A DNA stretch of 64,000 nucleotides from positions 3,115,001 through 3,179,000 of the forward strand of contig NZ_JAVIWK010000001.1 of assembly GCF_034314165.1 (NCBI RefSeq), read 5' to 3'. A program made the translations under genes and the position numbers. Position 1 is the stretch's first letter; every line of letters begins with the position of its first letter. Source of the stretch: Pseudomonas sp. Bout1. Lineage in GTDB: Bacteria > Pseudomonadota > Gammaproteobacteria > Pseudomonadales > Pseudomonadaceae. Below the pieces are notes generated by a model. It had not been told where the DNA came from. It made no database searches and saw only the letters and a program-made list of their open reading frames with translations. Positions 53,519 through 62,336 of this stretch are shown piece after piece.

Positions 53519-54993
53519 CCGATTCAACGTTTCCCACCGTGCAACGTCTGGCCATGACTCGCGGGTCCAGGTTGTTGAGCCTGGCCCTGTGTGGCGTGAT
53601 CCTCAGCGCCTGCGCCGTCGGCCCGGATTACCAGCGCCCCGAATTGGCCGAGCCGGCGCAGTACAAGCAAGCCCAGGGCTGGCGCCAGGCGGCGCCGAGC
53701 GACTCGTTGGCCCGGGGGGCCTGGTGGGAGCTGTATGGCGACAAACAACTCAATGAGCTGGTAGAAAAACTCAACAGCTCCAACCAGACCGTGGCCCAGG
53801 CCGAAGCGCGTTATCGCCAGGCGGCATCGCAGGTGCGCAGTGCCCGCGGGGCGTTTTTCCCGACCGTCGACCTGAGCGCCGGGAAAACCCGTGCCAGCCA
53901 GGGAACCGGCAGCAGCAACGCCAGCCTGAGCAGCTCCAGCAGCGGCATTCGCGACACCTTGAACGCTCAGTTGGGTGTGAGTTGGGAAGCCGATATCTGG
54001 GGCAAATTACGCCGGGGCCTGGAAGCCAATGAAGCCAGCGCCGAAGCCAGCGCCGCAGACCTTGCGGCAATGCGCCTGAGCCAGCAGTCGGAACTCGTGC
54101 AGGATTACCTGCAATTGCGGGTCATGGACGAGCAAACCCGCTTGCTGCAAGCCACGGTGGACACCTACCAGCGCTCGCTGCAAATGACGCAGAACCAATA
54201 CCGCGCCGGTGTCTCGGGCAAGGACGCGATTGCCCAGGCCCAGACCCAGCTGAAAAGCACCCAGGCCAGCATGATCGACCTGATCTGGCAGCGGGCGCAG
54301 CTGGAGAACGCGATTGCCGTGCTGACCGGTATACCGCCGGCCAACTTCAACCTGGCCGTGAGCCAGGACATTCCGGCGCTGCCGCAGATTCCGGTGAGCC
54401 TGCCGTCGCAACTGTTGGAGCGTCGCCCGGATATCTCCCAGGCAGAGCGCTCGGTGATCGCGGCCAATGCCAACATCGGCGTGGCCAAGACCGCCTACTA
54501 CCCGGACCTGACCTTGAGCCTGGCCGGCGGCTATTCCAGCAGCACCTACGCCGACTGGATCAGCCTGCCGAACCGCTTCTGGTCGGTGGGGCCGAAACTC
54601 GCCATGACCCTGTTTGACGGCGGCCAGCGCTCGGCGGAAGTCGACCGCGCCGAAGCGTCCTACGACGAAACCGTGGCCAAGTACCGCCAGACCGTGCTCG
54701 ACGGTTTTCGCGAAGTGGAAAACTACATGGTGCAGCTCAAGGTCCTGGAAGACGAGGCGGTTGTCAGTAACGAGGCCCTCGAAGCTGCCCGGGAATCCCT
54801 GCGCCTGACCCAGAACCAGTACAAGGCCGGCCTGATCGCTTATCTTGATGTGGTCACCGTGCAAGCGACGGCTCTAAGCAACGAGCGTACGGTACTGACC
54901 CTGCTGCAAACCCGGCTGGTTGCCAGCGTGCAACTGATCGCCGCACTGGGCGGTGGTTGGGATGGGCAGATGCAACTGAGCGACAAAAAGTAA
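53515..54993 (+). CDS. opmB: Outer-membrane efflux lipoprotein (OpmB type)
   Basis: A 492-residue NodT/TolC-family outer-membrane channel with a lipoprotein signal (RLLSLALCGVILSAC, lipobox LSAC). Repeated helical hairpins (NELVEKLNSSNQTVAQAEARYRQAA in parts, then the mirror part LVASVQLIAALGGGW at the end) and the signature VGPDYQRPELAEP and RRPDISQAERSVIAANANIGVAKTAYYPDL in parts are typical. It forms the exit duct of the MuxABC pump. The start at 53515 overlaps the muxC stop by ATGA. Confidence 0.94.
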   Translation: MTDSTFPTVQRLAMTRGSRLLSLALCGVILSACAVGPDYQRPELAEPAQYKQAQGWRQAAPSDSLARGAWWELYGDKQLNELVEKLNSSNQTVAQAEARYRQAASQVRSARGAFFPTVDLSAGKTRASQGTGSSNASLSSSSSGIRDTLNAQLGVSWEADIWGKLRRGLEANEASAEASAADLAAMRLSQQSELVQDYLQLRVMDEQTRLLQATVDTYQRSLQMTQNQYRAGVSGKDAIAQAQTQLKSTQASMIDLIWQRAQLENAIAVLTGIPPANFNLAVSQDIPALPQIPVSLPSQLLERRPDISQAERSVIAANANIGVAKTAYYPDLTLSLAGGYSSSTYADWISLPNRFWSVGPKLAMTLFDGGQRSAEVDRAEASYDETVAKYRQTVLDGFREVENYMVQLKVLEDEAVVSNEALEAARESLRLTQNQYKAGLIAYLDVVTVQATALSNERTVLTLLQTRLVASVQLIAALGGGWDGQMQLSDKK

Positions 54994-55021
54994 GCAGCGC
55001 TCGCGCAGGTGTATCCCCTTG

Positions 55022-55150
55022 TGTGGGAGCAGCTTACTGTGGTGAACGAGCCTACTGTGGTGAGCGAGCCTACTGTGGTGATCGGGCTTACTGTGGTGAA
55101 TGAGCTTACTGTGGTGAGCGGGCTTGCCCCGCGCTGGGCTGCGAAGCGGC
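55022..55150. repeat. Minisatellite inside a REP (five 18-bp copies)
   Basis: Five tandem 18-base units at 55032-55121, such as GCTTACTGTGGTGAACGA, differ only at a few positions. They are flanked by REP-like parts: GTGTGGGAGCAG on the left and GGGCTTGCCCCGC...GCGAAGCGGCCCC on the right. The array therefore appears to have grown from one REP arm. The whole 54994-55374 gap holds this repeat, then an AT-richer promoter region with TACAAT at 55312; no gene is seen. Confidence 0.85.
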
Positions 55151-55374
55151 CCCAATCCCATTCACCCAGTTCGCGCTAAAGCCCCCAACCCCCAACCCCC
55201 AAATCCCCCTGTTCGAACCCGCCTCGCAACCCAACGCTGGTCAAGCCCGCTAACCACAATTTGAATGATGGCCATACGACAATATTTCAGGTGTACAAGA
55301 ATTATTCTCGCTACAATCCCTGACTTTTCAGCCCGGCCCAGATGCCGTTCGGCCCATTGGTCACGAGACTCCCC

Positions 55375-57468
55375 ATGCTCACCGGTAGTTATTCCCCCGC
55401 CCTGGTCCTGATTTCCCTGTTTGTCGCGATCCTTGCGTCCTACACCGCGCTGGATATGACCGGGCGCATTGCCACGGCCAAAGGCCGCGCTGTCTACCTG
55501 TGGATGGGCGGTGGCGCGTTGGCAATGGGCGTGGGCATCTGGTCGATGCATTTTATCGGCATGCTCGCCTTTCGCCTGCCCATCAGCCTGGGCTATGACA
55601 TCGGCATCACCCTGCTGTCATTGCTGATCGCGGTCCTTTCCAGCGGTTTTGCGTTGTGGCTTGTCAGTCAGCCGCGCTTGCCAGCGTGGCAGTTGGCGTT
55701 TGGCGCTTTGATCATGGGCGCCGGCATCAGCGCCATGCACTACACCGGCATGGCCGCGATGCGCATGACCCCCGGTATCGACTACGACCCCACACTGTTT
55801 ACTGCCTCCTTGTTGATTGCCGTGGGTGCCTCGGCGGCGGCCTTGTGGATCGCTTTCAACCTGCGGCGCAACACGCCTTACGTACGCCTGGCCCGGGGTG
55901 GTGCGGCGGTGGTGATGGGCGTGGCAATAGTTGGCATGCACTACACCGGCATGGCCGCGGCGCGTTTTGCAGACGGTAGCTTTTGCGGCGCCGCCTTGAC
56001 GGGCCTCAGCGGCAAAGGCCTGGATAACCTGGTGCTGGTCACCACCCTCGCGGTGTTGATCATCGCGTTGCTCACCTCGCTGGCCGATGCCCGTCTTGAG
56101 GCGCGCACCGCAGTGCTGGCAGACTCGCTGACCCAGGCCAACCAGGAACTCACCCACCTGGCCCTGCACGATATGCTCACCGGCTTGCCCAACCGCACCT
56201 TGCTCGCCGACCGGATTCAACAGGCCATACAGCGGGTGAACGAGGAGGGTGGGTGCTTTGCGCTGATGTTTATCGACCTGGACGGCTTCAAACCCGTCAA
56301 CGATGCCTTCGGCCACCACATGGGCGACCAACTGTTGCAGCAGGTTGGCCTGCGCCTGCGGGAAGACTTGCGCAGCCAGGACACCCTGGCGCGAATCGGC
56401 GGCGACGAGTTTGTCTTGCTGGTTCAACTGACCCAGCCTGACGATGCGCTGCGCCTGGCCGAGCGCCAGGTAGGTTTGATCAATCGGTCTTTTAAGGTCA
56501 CCGAGCATGAACTGAAAATTTCCGCGAGCATTGGTATCGCGCTGTTTCCCGGCAACGGCGCCACTCCCCAGGAACTGCTGATGAACGCCGATGCGGCGAT
56601 GTATCACGCCAAGGGCATGGGCAAGAACGGCTACAGCTTTTTCGATGTGTCGATGAACACCAACGCGCGCAAGCAATTGCAACTGCTGCAGGACCTGCGC
56701 AACGCCCTGGAGCAGGAACAGTTCAGGCTCTATTACCAGCCCAAGTTCGATGCCATCAGCGGCCGCCCGGTGGGGGCCGAAGCGCTGCTGCGCTGGGAGC
56801 ACCCGCAACAAGGGTTGTTGCTGCCGGACAAGTTTATCGAACTGGCGGAAAAGACCGGCTTGATCATCCCCATCGGCGACTGGGTACTCAATGAAGCCTG
56901 CCGCCAGATGCAGGTGTGGTACGCCCAGGGCTATCAAGACTGGCGCATCGCGGTGAATCTGTCGGCGTTGCAGTTCTGCCACGCCGGGTTGGTGAATAGC
57001 GTTGCCAATGCCCTGGAACGCCACCGCTTGCCGGCCAACAGCCTGACCCTGGAAATCACCGAGACTACCGCCATGAGTGACGCTGACGCGAGCATGACGG
57101 TGCTGCAAAAGCTCTCGGACATGGGCGTCGACCTGTCCATCGACGACTTTGGAACCGGCTATTCGAGCCTGATGTACCTCAAGCGGCTGCCAGCCAATGA
57201 GCTGAAAATCGACCGGGGGTTTGTGCGTGACCTGGAGCACGACAGCGACGACGCCGCCATCGTCTCGGCCATTGTTGCCCTTGGCCAGGCCCTGGGCCTG
57301 CGCATTGTGGCCGAAGGGGTAGAGACCGACGTCCAGCAAAATTTCCTTACGCGCCTGGGCTGCGATTCGTTGCAAGGTTATCTGCTGGGGCATCCACTGC
57401 CCGCCGAGGGTTTCATGGCCGACATCCAGCGCGCCGAGCAAGTGGTGAGCGCGCATTCGATGATGTGA
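55375..57468 (+). CDS. MHYT-GGDEF-EAL membrane protein (c-di-GMP turnover)
   Basis: A 697-residue signalling protein. The N-terminal MHYT sensor has seven membrane helices with the metal-binding repeats WSMHFIGM, SAMHYTGM and VGMHYTGM. The GGDEF domain (about 255-425) has an intact RIGGDEFVLL, so diguanylate cyclase activity is possible. The EAL domain (about 435-690) has GAEALLRWEHP, ETTAMSD, DDFGTGYSSLMYLKRL and KIDRGFVRDL, so phosphodiesterase residues also look complete. Thus it may make or degrade cyclic di-GMP in response to a gas or redox signal at the MHYT copper site. The start at 55375 (MLTGSYSPALVL) precedes the first helix; an ATG at 55342 is possible. Confidence 0.93.
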   Translation: MLTGSYSPALVLISLFVAILASYTALDMTGRIATAKGRAVYLWMGGGALAMGVGIWSMHFIGMLAFRLPISLGYDIGITLLSLLIAVLSSGFALWLVSQPRLPAWQLAFGALIMGAGISAMHYTGMAAMRMTPGIDYDPTLFTASLLIAVGASAAALWIAFNLRRNTPYVRLARGGAAVVMGVAIVGMHYTGMAAARFADGSFCGAALTGLSGKGLDNLVLVTTLAVLIIALLTSLADARLEARTAVLADSLTQANQELTHLALHDMLTGLPNRTLLADRIQQAIQRVNEEGGCFALMFIDLDGFKPVNDAFGHHMGDQLLQQVGLRLREDLRSQDTLARIGGDEFVLLVQLTQPDDALRLAERQVGLINRSFKVTEHELKISASIGIALFPGNGATPQELLMNADAAMYHAKGMGKNGYSFFDVSMNTNARKQLQLLQDLRNALEQEQFRLYYQPKFDAISGRPVGAEALLRWEHPQQGLLLPDKFIELAEKTGLIIPIGDWVLNEACRQMQVWYAQGYQDWRIAVNLSALQFCHAGLVNSVANALERHRLPANSLTLEITETTAMSDADASMTVLQKLSDMGVDLSIDDFGTGYSSLMYLKRLPANELKIDRGFVRDLEHDSDDAAIVSAIVALGQALGLRIVAEGVETDVQQNFLTRLGCDSLQGYLLGHPLPAEGFMADIQRAEQVVSAHSMM

Positions 57469-57540
57469 GCCAATGCAAAAGCTGTAGGGCGCAGGTAGTA
57501 TTGGATCCATCAGCTCACGTTGAATCAGGAGACCGTACAC

Positions 57541-58287
57541 ATGGACAAAGTCGTCATCATCACCGGTGGCAGCCGTGGGATTGGCGCCGCCACGGCGTTG
57601 CTGGCCGCTGCCCAGGGCTATCGCATCTGCATCAATTACCAGGCCGATGAGGACGCGGCCCACCGGGTACTTGAGCAAGTGCGCGCCCTCGGCGCCCAGG
57701 CCATTGCAGTGCGGGCCGATGTCAGTATCGAAGACGAAGTGATCGGCCTGTTCCATCGGGTTGATACCGAGCTGGGCCGGGTGACGGCACTGGTCAACAA
57801 CGCCGGGACCGTGGGGCACAAGTCGCGGGTCGATGAAATGTCCGAGTTCCGCATCCTCAAGACGCTCAAGACCAATGTGTTGGGGCCGATCCTGTGTGCC
57901 AAGCATGCGCTGCTGCGCATGTCGCCCAAACATGGCGGGCAGGGCGGCAGCATCGTCAACGTTTCGTCGGCCGCTGCACGTCTGGGGGCGCCGGGTGAAT
58001 ATGTGGATTACGCCGCGTCCAAGGGCGCGCTGGATACCTTCACCCTCGGGCTTTCCAAGGAAGTGGCGGGTGAGGGGGTTCGAGTCAATGGCGTACGGCC
58101 TGGCTTCATCTTCACCGACTTCCATGCTCTGAGCGGCGATCCTGACCGGGTCAGCAAGCTTGAGCCGGGCATTCCCATGGCCCGGGGCGGGCGCGCCGAA
58201 GAGGTCGCAGAAGGGATTATCTGGCTGCTGTCGGACAAGGCGTCCTACGCCACCGGAACCTTTATTGACTTGGCAGGCGGCCGTTAG
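57541..58287 (+). CDS. Short-chain dehydrogenase/reductase (SDR)
   Basis: A 248-residue classical SDR with IITGGSRGIGAATA, VNNAG (LVNNAGTVG), SIVNVSSAAARLG and the catalytic YVDYAASKGA. The ending SYATGTFIDLAGGR is typical of the FabG-like group, so a keto group of an unknown substrate is reduced or a hydroxyl oxidised. The ATG has a GGAGA site. It is 72 bases after the GGDEF/EAL gene with no clear link in function, and is convergent with the gene at 58334. Confidence 0.85.
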   Translation: MDKVVIITGGSRGIGAATALLAAAQGYRICINYQADEDAAHRVLEQVRALGAQAIAVRADVSIEDEVIGLFHRVDTELGRVTALVNNAGTVGHKSRVDEMSEFRILKTLKTNVLGPILCAKHALLRMSPKHGGQGGSIVNVSSAAARLGAPGEYVDYAASKGALDTFTLGLSKEVAGEGVRVNGVRPGFIFTDFHALSGDPDRVSKLEPGIPMARGGRAEEVAEGIIWLLSDKASYATGTFIDLAGGR

Positions 58288-58293
58288 ACGTAT

Positions 58294-58331
58294 CTGGTGT
58301 GTGGCGCGGCCAAGCCTGCGCCACACACCAG
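58294..58331. terminator. Strong stem between convergent genes
   Basis: CTGGTGTGTGGCGC and its exact complement form a 14-base stem with a ten-base loop, between the stops of the convergent genes at 58287 and 58334. There is no long T-run, so it may end or stabilise transcripts in both directions. Confidence 0.6.
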
Positions 58332-58333
58332 CA

Positions 58334-58792
58334 TCAGGCGTTGCGCAGTACTTTGTAACCGCGGCGCGAGAACTCGCCGAGCAACCACGCCTCGCTATGG
58401 TCCCGGGTTTTGTAGCCGTCGTCAGAGAACCCGTCCACGATACCGTTACGGCTCTGACTGGCGTTCAGTTTGCGGTCATCCAGGTTGTCGATGAGCCGGA
58501 GCACCTTGTCCAGGTTATAGGCGGCGTTGGCGCGTGAGGCTGGATCCGGATTGGCTTCGCTCCAGTCACCGAGTTTCCGCTTCAGGTCGTCGCCGACCTG
58601 ATAGTGATCGCGGCCTTTGAGAAAGTGCTTCAGCACAGGGCTTTGGTCGATAATCCGTTCAGCGGATCGGTGATCACCGGCTGGGGACCCGGCGGGGCCA
58701 TGCATCTCGCGCACCTGTTGCTGTTCTGCGGCACGCATGTAATTGGGCGGGACGGGCAAGGGTTGAACCCTTGGGCGTGAAGAAATATTCAT
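58334..58792 (-). CDS. Hypothetical protein, possibly secretion-associated
   Basis: A 152-residue soluble protein without signal peptide. The N-terminal 45 residues are rich in Ser, Pro, Gln and Arg (MNISSRPRVQPLPVPPNY), which looks like a disordered or export-signal region; the C-terminal part is a compact helical module with VLRLIDNLDDRKLNASQSRNG and DHSEAWLLGEFSRRGYKVL. The latter has an EF-hand-like acidic turn and recalls parts of HrpK/NolX type III translocators, from memory and unproven. No secretion genes are nearby, so it would be an orphan. The start at 58792 removes an implausible Arg-rich upstream extension. Confidence 0.55.
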   Translation of the reverse strand: MNISSRPRVQPLPVPPNYMRAAEQQQVREMHGPAGSPAGDHRSAERIIDQSPVLKHFLKGRDHYQVGDDLKRKLGDWSEANPDPASRANAAYNLDKVLRLIDNLDDRKLNASQSRNGIVDGFSDDGYKTRDHSEAWLLGEFSRRGYKVLRNA

Positions 58793-58892
58793 AGGGTATC
58801 TCTGATATGAACCAAATAAATGCACCCTTCCTGCTGTGAGAAACGGCGCAGTCTTGTGTGGCCCCTGTCCCGGTTCGGTTCCACCTGCGTCG

Positions 58893-60302
58893 CTAAAACG
58901 AACGCACAATCTTCCCCAGCGTCTCCATCGCCTTTTCACACGACTCGTCCCACGGGCTGCCGTAATTCAAGCGGATGCAGTTCCTGAAGCGTTGCGTCGG
59001 CGAAAAGATCGGCCCCGGCGCGATGCTGATGCCTTGGGCCAGCGCCATCTGGAACAACTTCAATGAGTCGGTCTGCTCCGGCAACTCCAGCCACAGGAAA
59101 TAACCGCCGGCCGGCTGGCTGACCCGCGTCTGCGCAGGAAAATAGCGGGCGATGGCCGCCAGCATCGCGCTTTGCTGTTCTTCCAGCGCATACCGCAACT
59201 TGCGCAGGTGCCGGTCGTAGCCGCCGTGTTGCAGGTAATCGGCAATCGCCGCCTGCGCCGGCATCGACGCACACAGCGACGTCATCAGCTTCAGCCGCTC
59301 GATTTTCTGCGCGTAACGCCCGGCAGCAACCCAGCCTATGCGATAGCCCGGTGCCAGGCTTTTGGCGAAGGAGCCGCAGTGCATCACCAGGCCTTCGGTG
59401 TCGAACGCCTTGGCCGGTTTCGGCGCCTGTTGCCCGTAATACAACTCGGCATACACGTCGTCTTCAATCAGCGGCACCTGATGGCTGCGCAACAACTCCA
59501 CCAACTCCTGCTTCCGGGCCTCGGGCATGGTCGCGCCCATGGGGTTCTGGAAGCTGGTCATGCACCAACAGGCCTTGATCGGGTAGCGCTCCAGGCTTTG
59601 TGCCAGCACCTTGAGGTCGATGCCGTCGCGCGGGTGCACGGGAATTTCCACCGCCTTGAGTTTCAGGCGTTCGAGGATTTGCAGGCTGGCGTAGAACGCT
59701 GGCGCTTCGATCGCCACCAGATCGCCCGGCTCGGTCACGGCCTGCAGGCACAGGTTCAGCGCCTCCAGGGCGCCATTGGTGATCAACAGTTCTTCCATCG
59801 GCAGCATCAGGCCGCCGACCATGTAGCGCAGGGCGATTTGCCGGCGCAGTTGCGGGTTGCCCGGCGACATGTCGGTGACCACCATGCGCGGGTCCATTTC
59901 CCGGCTGGCGCTGGCCAGGGAGCGGGAAAGGCGTTGCAGCGGGAACAGCGTGGGGCTGGGAAACGCCGAGCCGAAGGGCACGGTTTGCGGGTCTTTGATG
60001 GAGTCGAGCACCGAGAACACCAGTTCGCTGACGTCCACTTCGGTGGATTCGTGCACGTGAGCGCTCACCACCGGCTCGGAAAACGGGCTCGGCGCATGGG
60101 TGTTGACGAAGTACCCCGAGCGCGGCCGTGCACGGATCAGCCCGCGACGCTCCAGCAGGTAGTAGGCCTGGAACACCGTAGACGGGCTGACGCCGTAGGC
60201 CTGGCTGGCATAACGCACCGATGGCACGCGCTGGCCGGGGCCGAGCACGCCAGAGCGGATCAGTTCTGCGATGTCGTCGGCGAATTTTTCGTAGCGTTTC
60301 AT
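58893..60302 (-). CDS. MocR-type regulator (GntR DNA-binding + aminotransferase domain)
   Basis: A 469-residue MocR/PdxR-family regulator. The N-terminal GntR winged helix (RSGVLGPGQRVPSVRYASQAYGVSPSTVFQAYYLLERRGLIRARPRSGYF in parts) is joined to a fold type I aminotransferase-like domain with TNGALEALNLCLQAV, IEDDVYAELYYG and the PLP lysine in GSFAKSLAPGYRIGW. Such proteins sense PLP-linked metabolites and control vitamin B6 or amino-acid genes. The target is unknown, as the neighbours are unrelated. It is downstream of ccoG, 75 bases away, with a REP in the gap. Confidence 0.9.
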   Translation of the reverse strand: MKRYEKFADDIAELIRSGVLGPGQRVPSVRYASQAYGVSPSTVFQAYYLLERRGLIRARPRSGYFVNTHAPSPFSEPVVSAHVHESTEVDVSELVFSVLDSIKDPQTVPFGSAFPSPTLFPLQRLSRSLASASREMDPRMVVTDMSPGNPQLRRQIALRYMVGGLMLPMEELLITNGALEALNLCLQAVTEPGDLVAIEAPAFYASLQILERLKLKAVEIPVHPRDGIDLKVLAQSLERYPIKACWCMTSFQNPMGATMPEARKQELVELLRSHQVPLIEDDVYAELYYGQQAPKPAKAFDTEGLVMHCGSFAKSLAPGYRIGWVAAGRYAQKIERLKLMTSLCASMPAQAAIADYLQHGGYDRHLRKLRYALEEQQSAMLAAIARYFPAQTRVSQPAGGYFLWLELPEQTDSLKLFQMALAQGISIAPGPIFSPTQRFRNCIRLNYGSPWDESCEKAMETLGKIVRSF

Positions 60303-60335
60303 TGAGGCTCAGTACGGTAAATAAATGAGTTCAGT

Positions 60336-60385
60336 GTTTATGGGGCTGCTGCGCAGCCCAACGGGGGGCAGGCTCCCTCACCACA
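60336..60385. repeat. REP overlapping the ccoG stop codon
   Basis: Read on the minus strand it is TGTGGTGAGGGAGCCTGCC followed by CCCGTTGGGCTGCGCAGC-AGCCCCAT, a known type of Pseudomonas REP with a hairpin GGGCTGC/GCAGCCC. The first bases (ATGTGGTGA) form the last two codons and the stop of ccoG. Confidence 0.65.
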
Positions 60386-61790
60386 TCGGCGCCACAAACC
60401 GGCTGTCCGCCGCGCTGTAAATCCACGGTTCATCCACGTCCGTTACCTTGAAGCGAATGGTCTGCGAACTGCTGGCCGGCTTCTGCGCGGTCATCGCCAC
60501 CGACACCGGTACATCGGTAATTTCCCCCGGCGCCAGGCTGATTCGGGTCTTGCCCTGCAACTGGAAGCCGTCGCCGTCCACCAGCTCCAGGCGATAATCC
60601 TGACGCTGCTGGGTCTTGTTGATGACCTTGAGGCTGTAGATGTTCTCGATCAAGCCTTCACTGTTCTCGCGAAACATTCCACGGTCCTTGGTCACGTCCA
60701 GCGACACCATCGGCCGCCCCACCAGGGCCACCACCAGTGCGCCGATCATCACCAGCAGCACGACACTGTAGCCGATCAGCCGGGGCCTGAGCAGGCGGGT
60801 CTTGCCACCTTGCAACTGATGCTCCGAGGTGTAGCTGACCAGCCCCCGGGCATAACCCATTTTATCCATGATCGAGTCGCAGGCATCGATACACGCGGCG
60901 CAGCCGATGCATTCCATTTGCAGGCCGTCGCGAATGTCGATGCCGGTGGGGCACACCTGCACACACAGCTGGCAGTCGATGCAGTCACCCAGGCCGACGT
61001 CTGCTGGTTGCACATCGCGTTTGCGCGGGCCGCGGTTTTCGCCACGGGCCACGTCGTAGGAAATAGTCAGGGTGTCCTTGTCGAACATCACACTCTGGAA
61101 CCGCGCATACGGGCACATGTGCATGCACACCGCTTCGCGCAGCCAGCCGGCGTTGATGTAGGTGGCGGCAGTGAAGAACAGCACCCAGAACAGGCTCACT
61201 CCACCCATTTGCCAGGTCAGCAGTTCCTCGGCCAGCGGCCGGATCGGCGTGAAGTAGCCGACAAACGTCAGCCCGGTCAGCACGCTGATGCCCAGCCACA
61301 GCGTGTGCTTGGCCGAGCGCCTGGCCAGCTTGTTCAAGCCCCAGGGCGCGGCTTGCAGTTTTATCCGCTGGTTTCGCTCGCCTTCGGTGACCTTTTCGCA
61401 CCACATAAATAGCCAGGTGAACGAGCTTTGCGGGCAGGTGTAGCCACACCACACACGCCCCGCGAACACGGTAATGGCGAACAGGCCAAACGCACAGATG
61501 ATCAACAGCGCCGACAACAGGATGAAGTCCTGGGGCCAGAACGTCGCGCCAAAGATGTGGAATTTACTTTCAGCCAAGTCCCACAGCACCGCTTGCCGGC
61601 CCCCCCAGTTCAGCCATACGGTGCCGAAAAACGCCAGGAACAGAAAACCTGCGCCTGCCACACGCAAGGTGCGAAACAGGCCGGTGAAACTGCGGGTGTG
61701 AATCAGGTTGTCGCTGGATTTGGCCTTCATCTTCTTGGGATGCGCAGGCTCATACACTTCTACGGTTCGGACGGGGATTCTATCGCTCAT
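60378..61790 (-). CDS. ccoG: Cytochrome c oxidase accessory protein CcoG (RdxA/FixG)
   Basis: A 470-residue membrane ferredoxin-like protein used in cbb3 oxidase assembly, thought to reduce copper for CcoN. After a cytoplasmic N-terminus there are several membrane helices (GAGFLFLAFFGTVWLNWG and others) with the conserved CGYTCPQSSFTWLF, and a bacterial-ferredoxin motif GDCIDCQLCVQVCPTGIDIR and MECIGCAACIDACDSIM, which hold two [4Fe-4S] clusters. An immunoglobulin-like periplasmic domain follows (about 370-465). The ccoNOPQ and ccoHIS genes are not in the window. The start at 61790 is MSDRIPVRTVEV; the last residues and stop lie in a REP. Confidence 0.94.
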   Translation of the reverse strand: MSDRIPVRTVEVYEPAHPKKMKAKSSDNLIHTRSFTGLFRTLRVAGAGFLFLAFFGTVWLNWGGRQAVLWDLAESKFHIFGATFWPQDFILLSALLIICAFGLFAITVFAGRVWCGYTCPQSSFTWLFMWCEKVTEGERNQRIKLQAAPWGLNKLARRSAKHTLWLGISVLTGLTFVGYFTPIRPLAEELLTWQMGGVSLFWVLFFTAATYINAGWLREAVCMHMCPYARFQSVMFDKDTLTISYDVARGENRGPRKRDVQPADVGLGDCIDCQLCVQVCPTGIDIRDGLQMECIGCAACIDACDSIMDKMGYARGLVSYTSEHQLQGGKTRLLRPRLIGYSVVLLVMIGALVVALVGRPMVSLDVTKDRGMFRENSEGLIENIYSLKVINKTQQRQDYRLELVDGDGFQLQGKTRISLAPGEITDVPVSVAMTAQKPASSSQTIRFKVTDVDEPWIYSAADSRFVAPMW

Positions 61791-61975
61791 GGTCTTTCGC
61801 TCATCAGCCTCCATCAGGCAGATGAACTATGCCCGGCGCTCTGTTTGCATAACAGACTCAGGTGGGACGATAAAAAGCGGAGCAGATGCTCTGGCGGCAG
61901 GCGCCTGCGACAATGTGCTGCACCCTGTGTGGCGCGGGGTGCAGCGCTTTTTGGCGCAGTGATGCTCCAGGTCAA

Positions 61976-62215
61976 TCAAATCACCGAATCACCGTCTGTA
62001 GCCCTCAGATGCTTACGGCCGTCGGTGGCGCCTGCCACGGTCAATGCGTCGGCTTCGGCTTCGGTGATGTAGACCCGCTCGCCGTTCAGCTCAACGGCTG
62101 ACATGGACTTGGCGCTGTCGGTAATTACGGTGACGTCGGTTGCCGCAAGGCTCCTTTCTTCGCCGTTCTCGTCAACCTTGAAGTAACAGGTCTGGTTTTC
62201 GATGCGTACGGGCAT
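61976..62215 (-). CDS. Small DUF3203-like protein
   Basis: A 79-residue soluble protein, MPVRIENQTCYFKVDENGE onward, ending ATDGDSVI, with an acidic, mixed alpha/beta pattern (VYITEAEADALTVAGA). I recall this as the Pseudomonas family DUF3203; no biochemical function is known. The ATG at 62215 has an AAGGACAG site at good spacing, and the much longer in-frame reading is rejected because it opposes the mgtC-like gene. It is divergent from that gene. Confidence 0.7.
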   Translation of the reverse strand: MPVRIENQTCYFKVDENGEERSLAATDVTVITDSAKSMSAVELNGERVYITEAEADALTVAGATDGRKHLRATDGDSVI

Positions 62216-62336
62216 GGTGCTGTCCTTTTTCCGGAATGACTGAACATTAGGCGTTTGGCCAGGTTGAATGGTTCGGCGCAACTGACTGACGGTCGGCGCT
62301 GTCCATCCCCTATCGACCCATGAAAAGGACACGTCC

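Noticed and set aside
54874..55161. Minus-strand frame with repeated His-His-Ser peptide units over the minisatellite
   Set aside because: The peptide repeat only reflects the 18-base DNA repeat; it overlaps the end of opmB and has no ribosome site.
55618..58326. A 902-codon minus-strand frame spanning two genes
   Set aside because: It runs opposite an intact MHYT-GGDEF-EAL gene and an SDR gene, has no domain, and crosses their intergenic region.
61791..61975. Possible small gene or RNA between ccoG and the DUF3203-like gene
   Set aside because: No frame with a ribosome site, no convincing terminator and no conserved structure visible; left as plain intergenic DNA.
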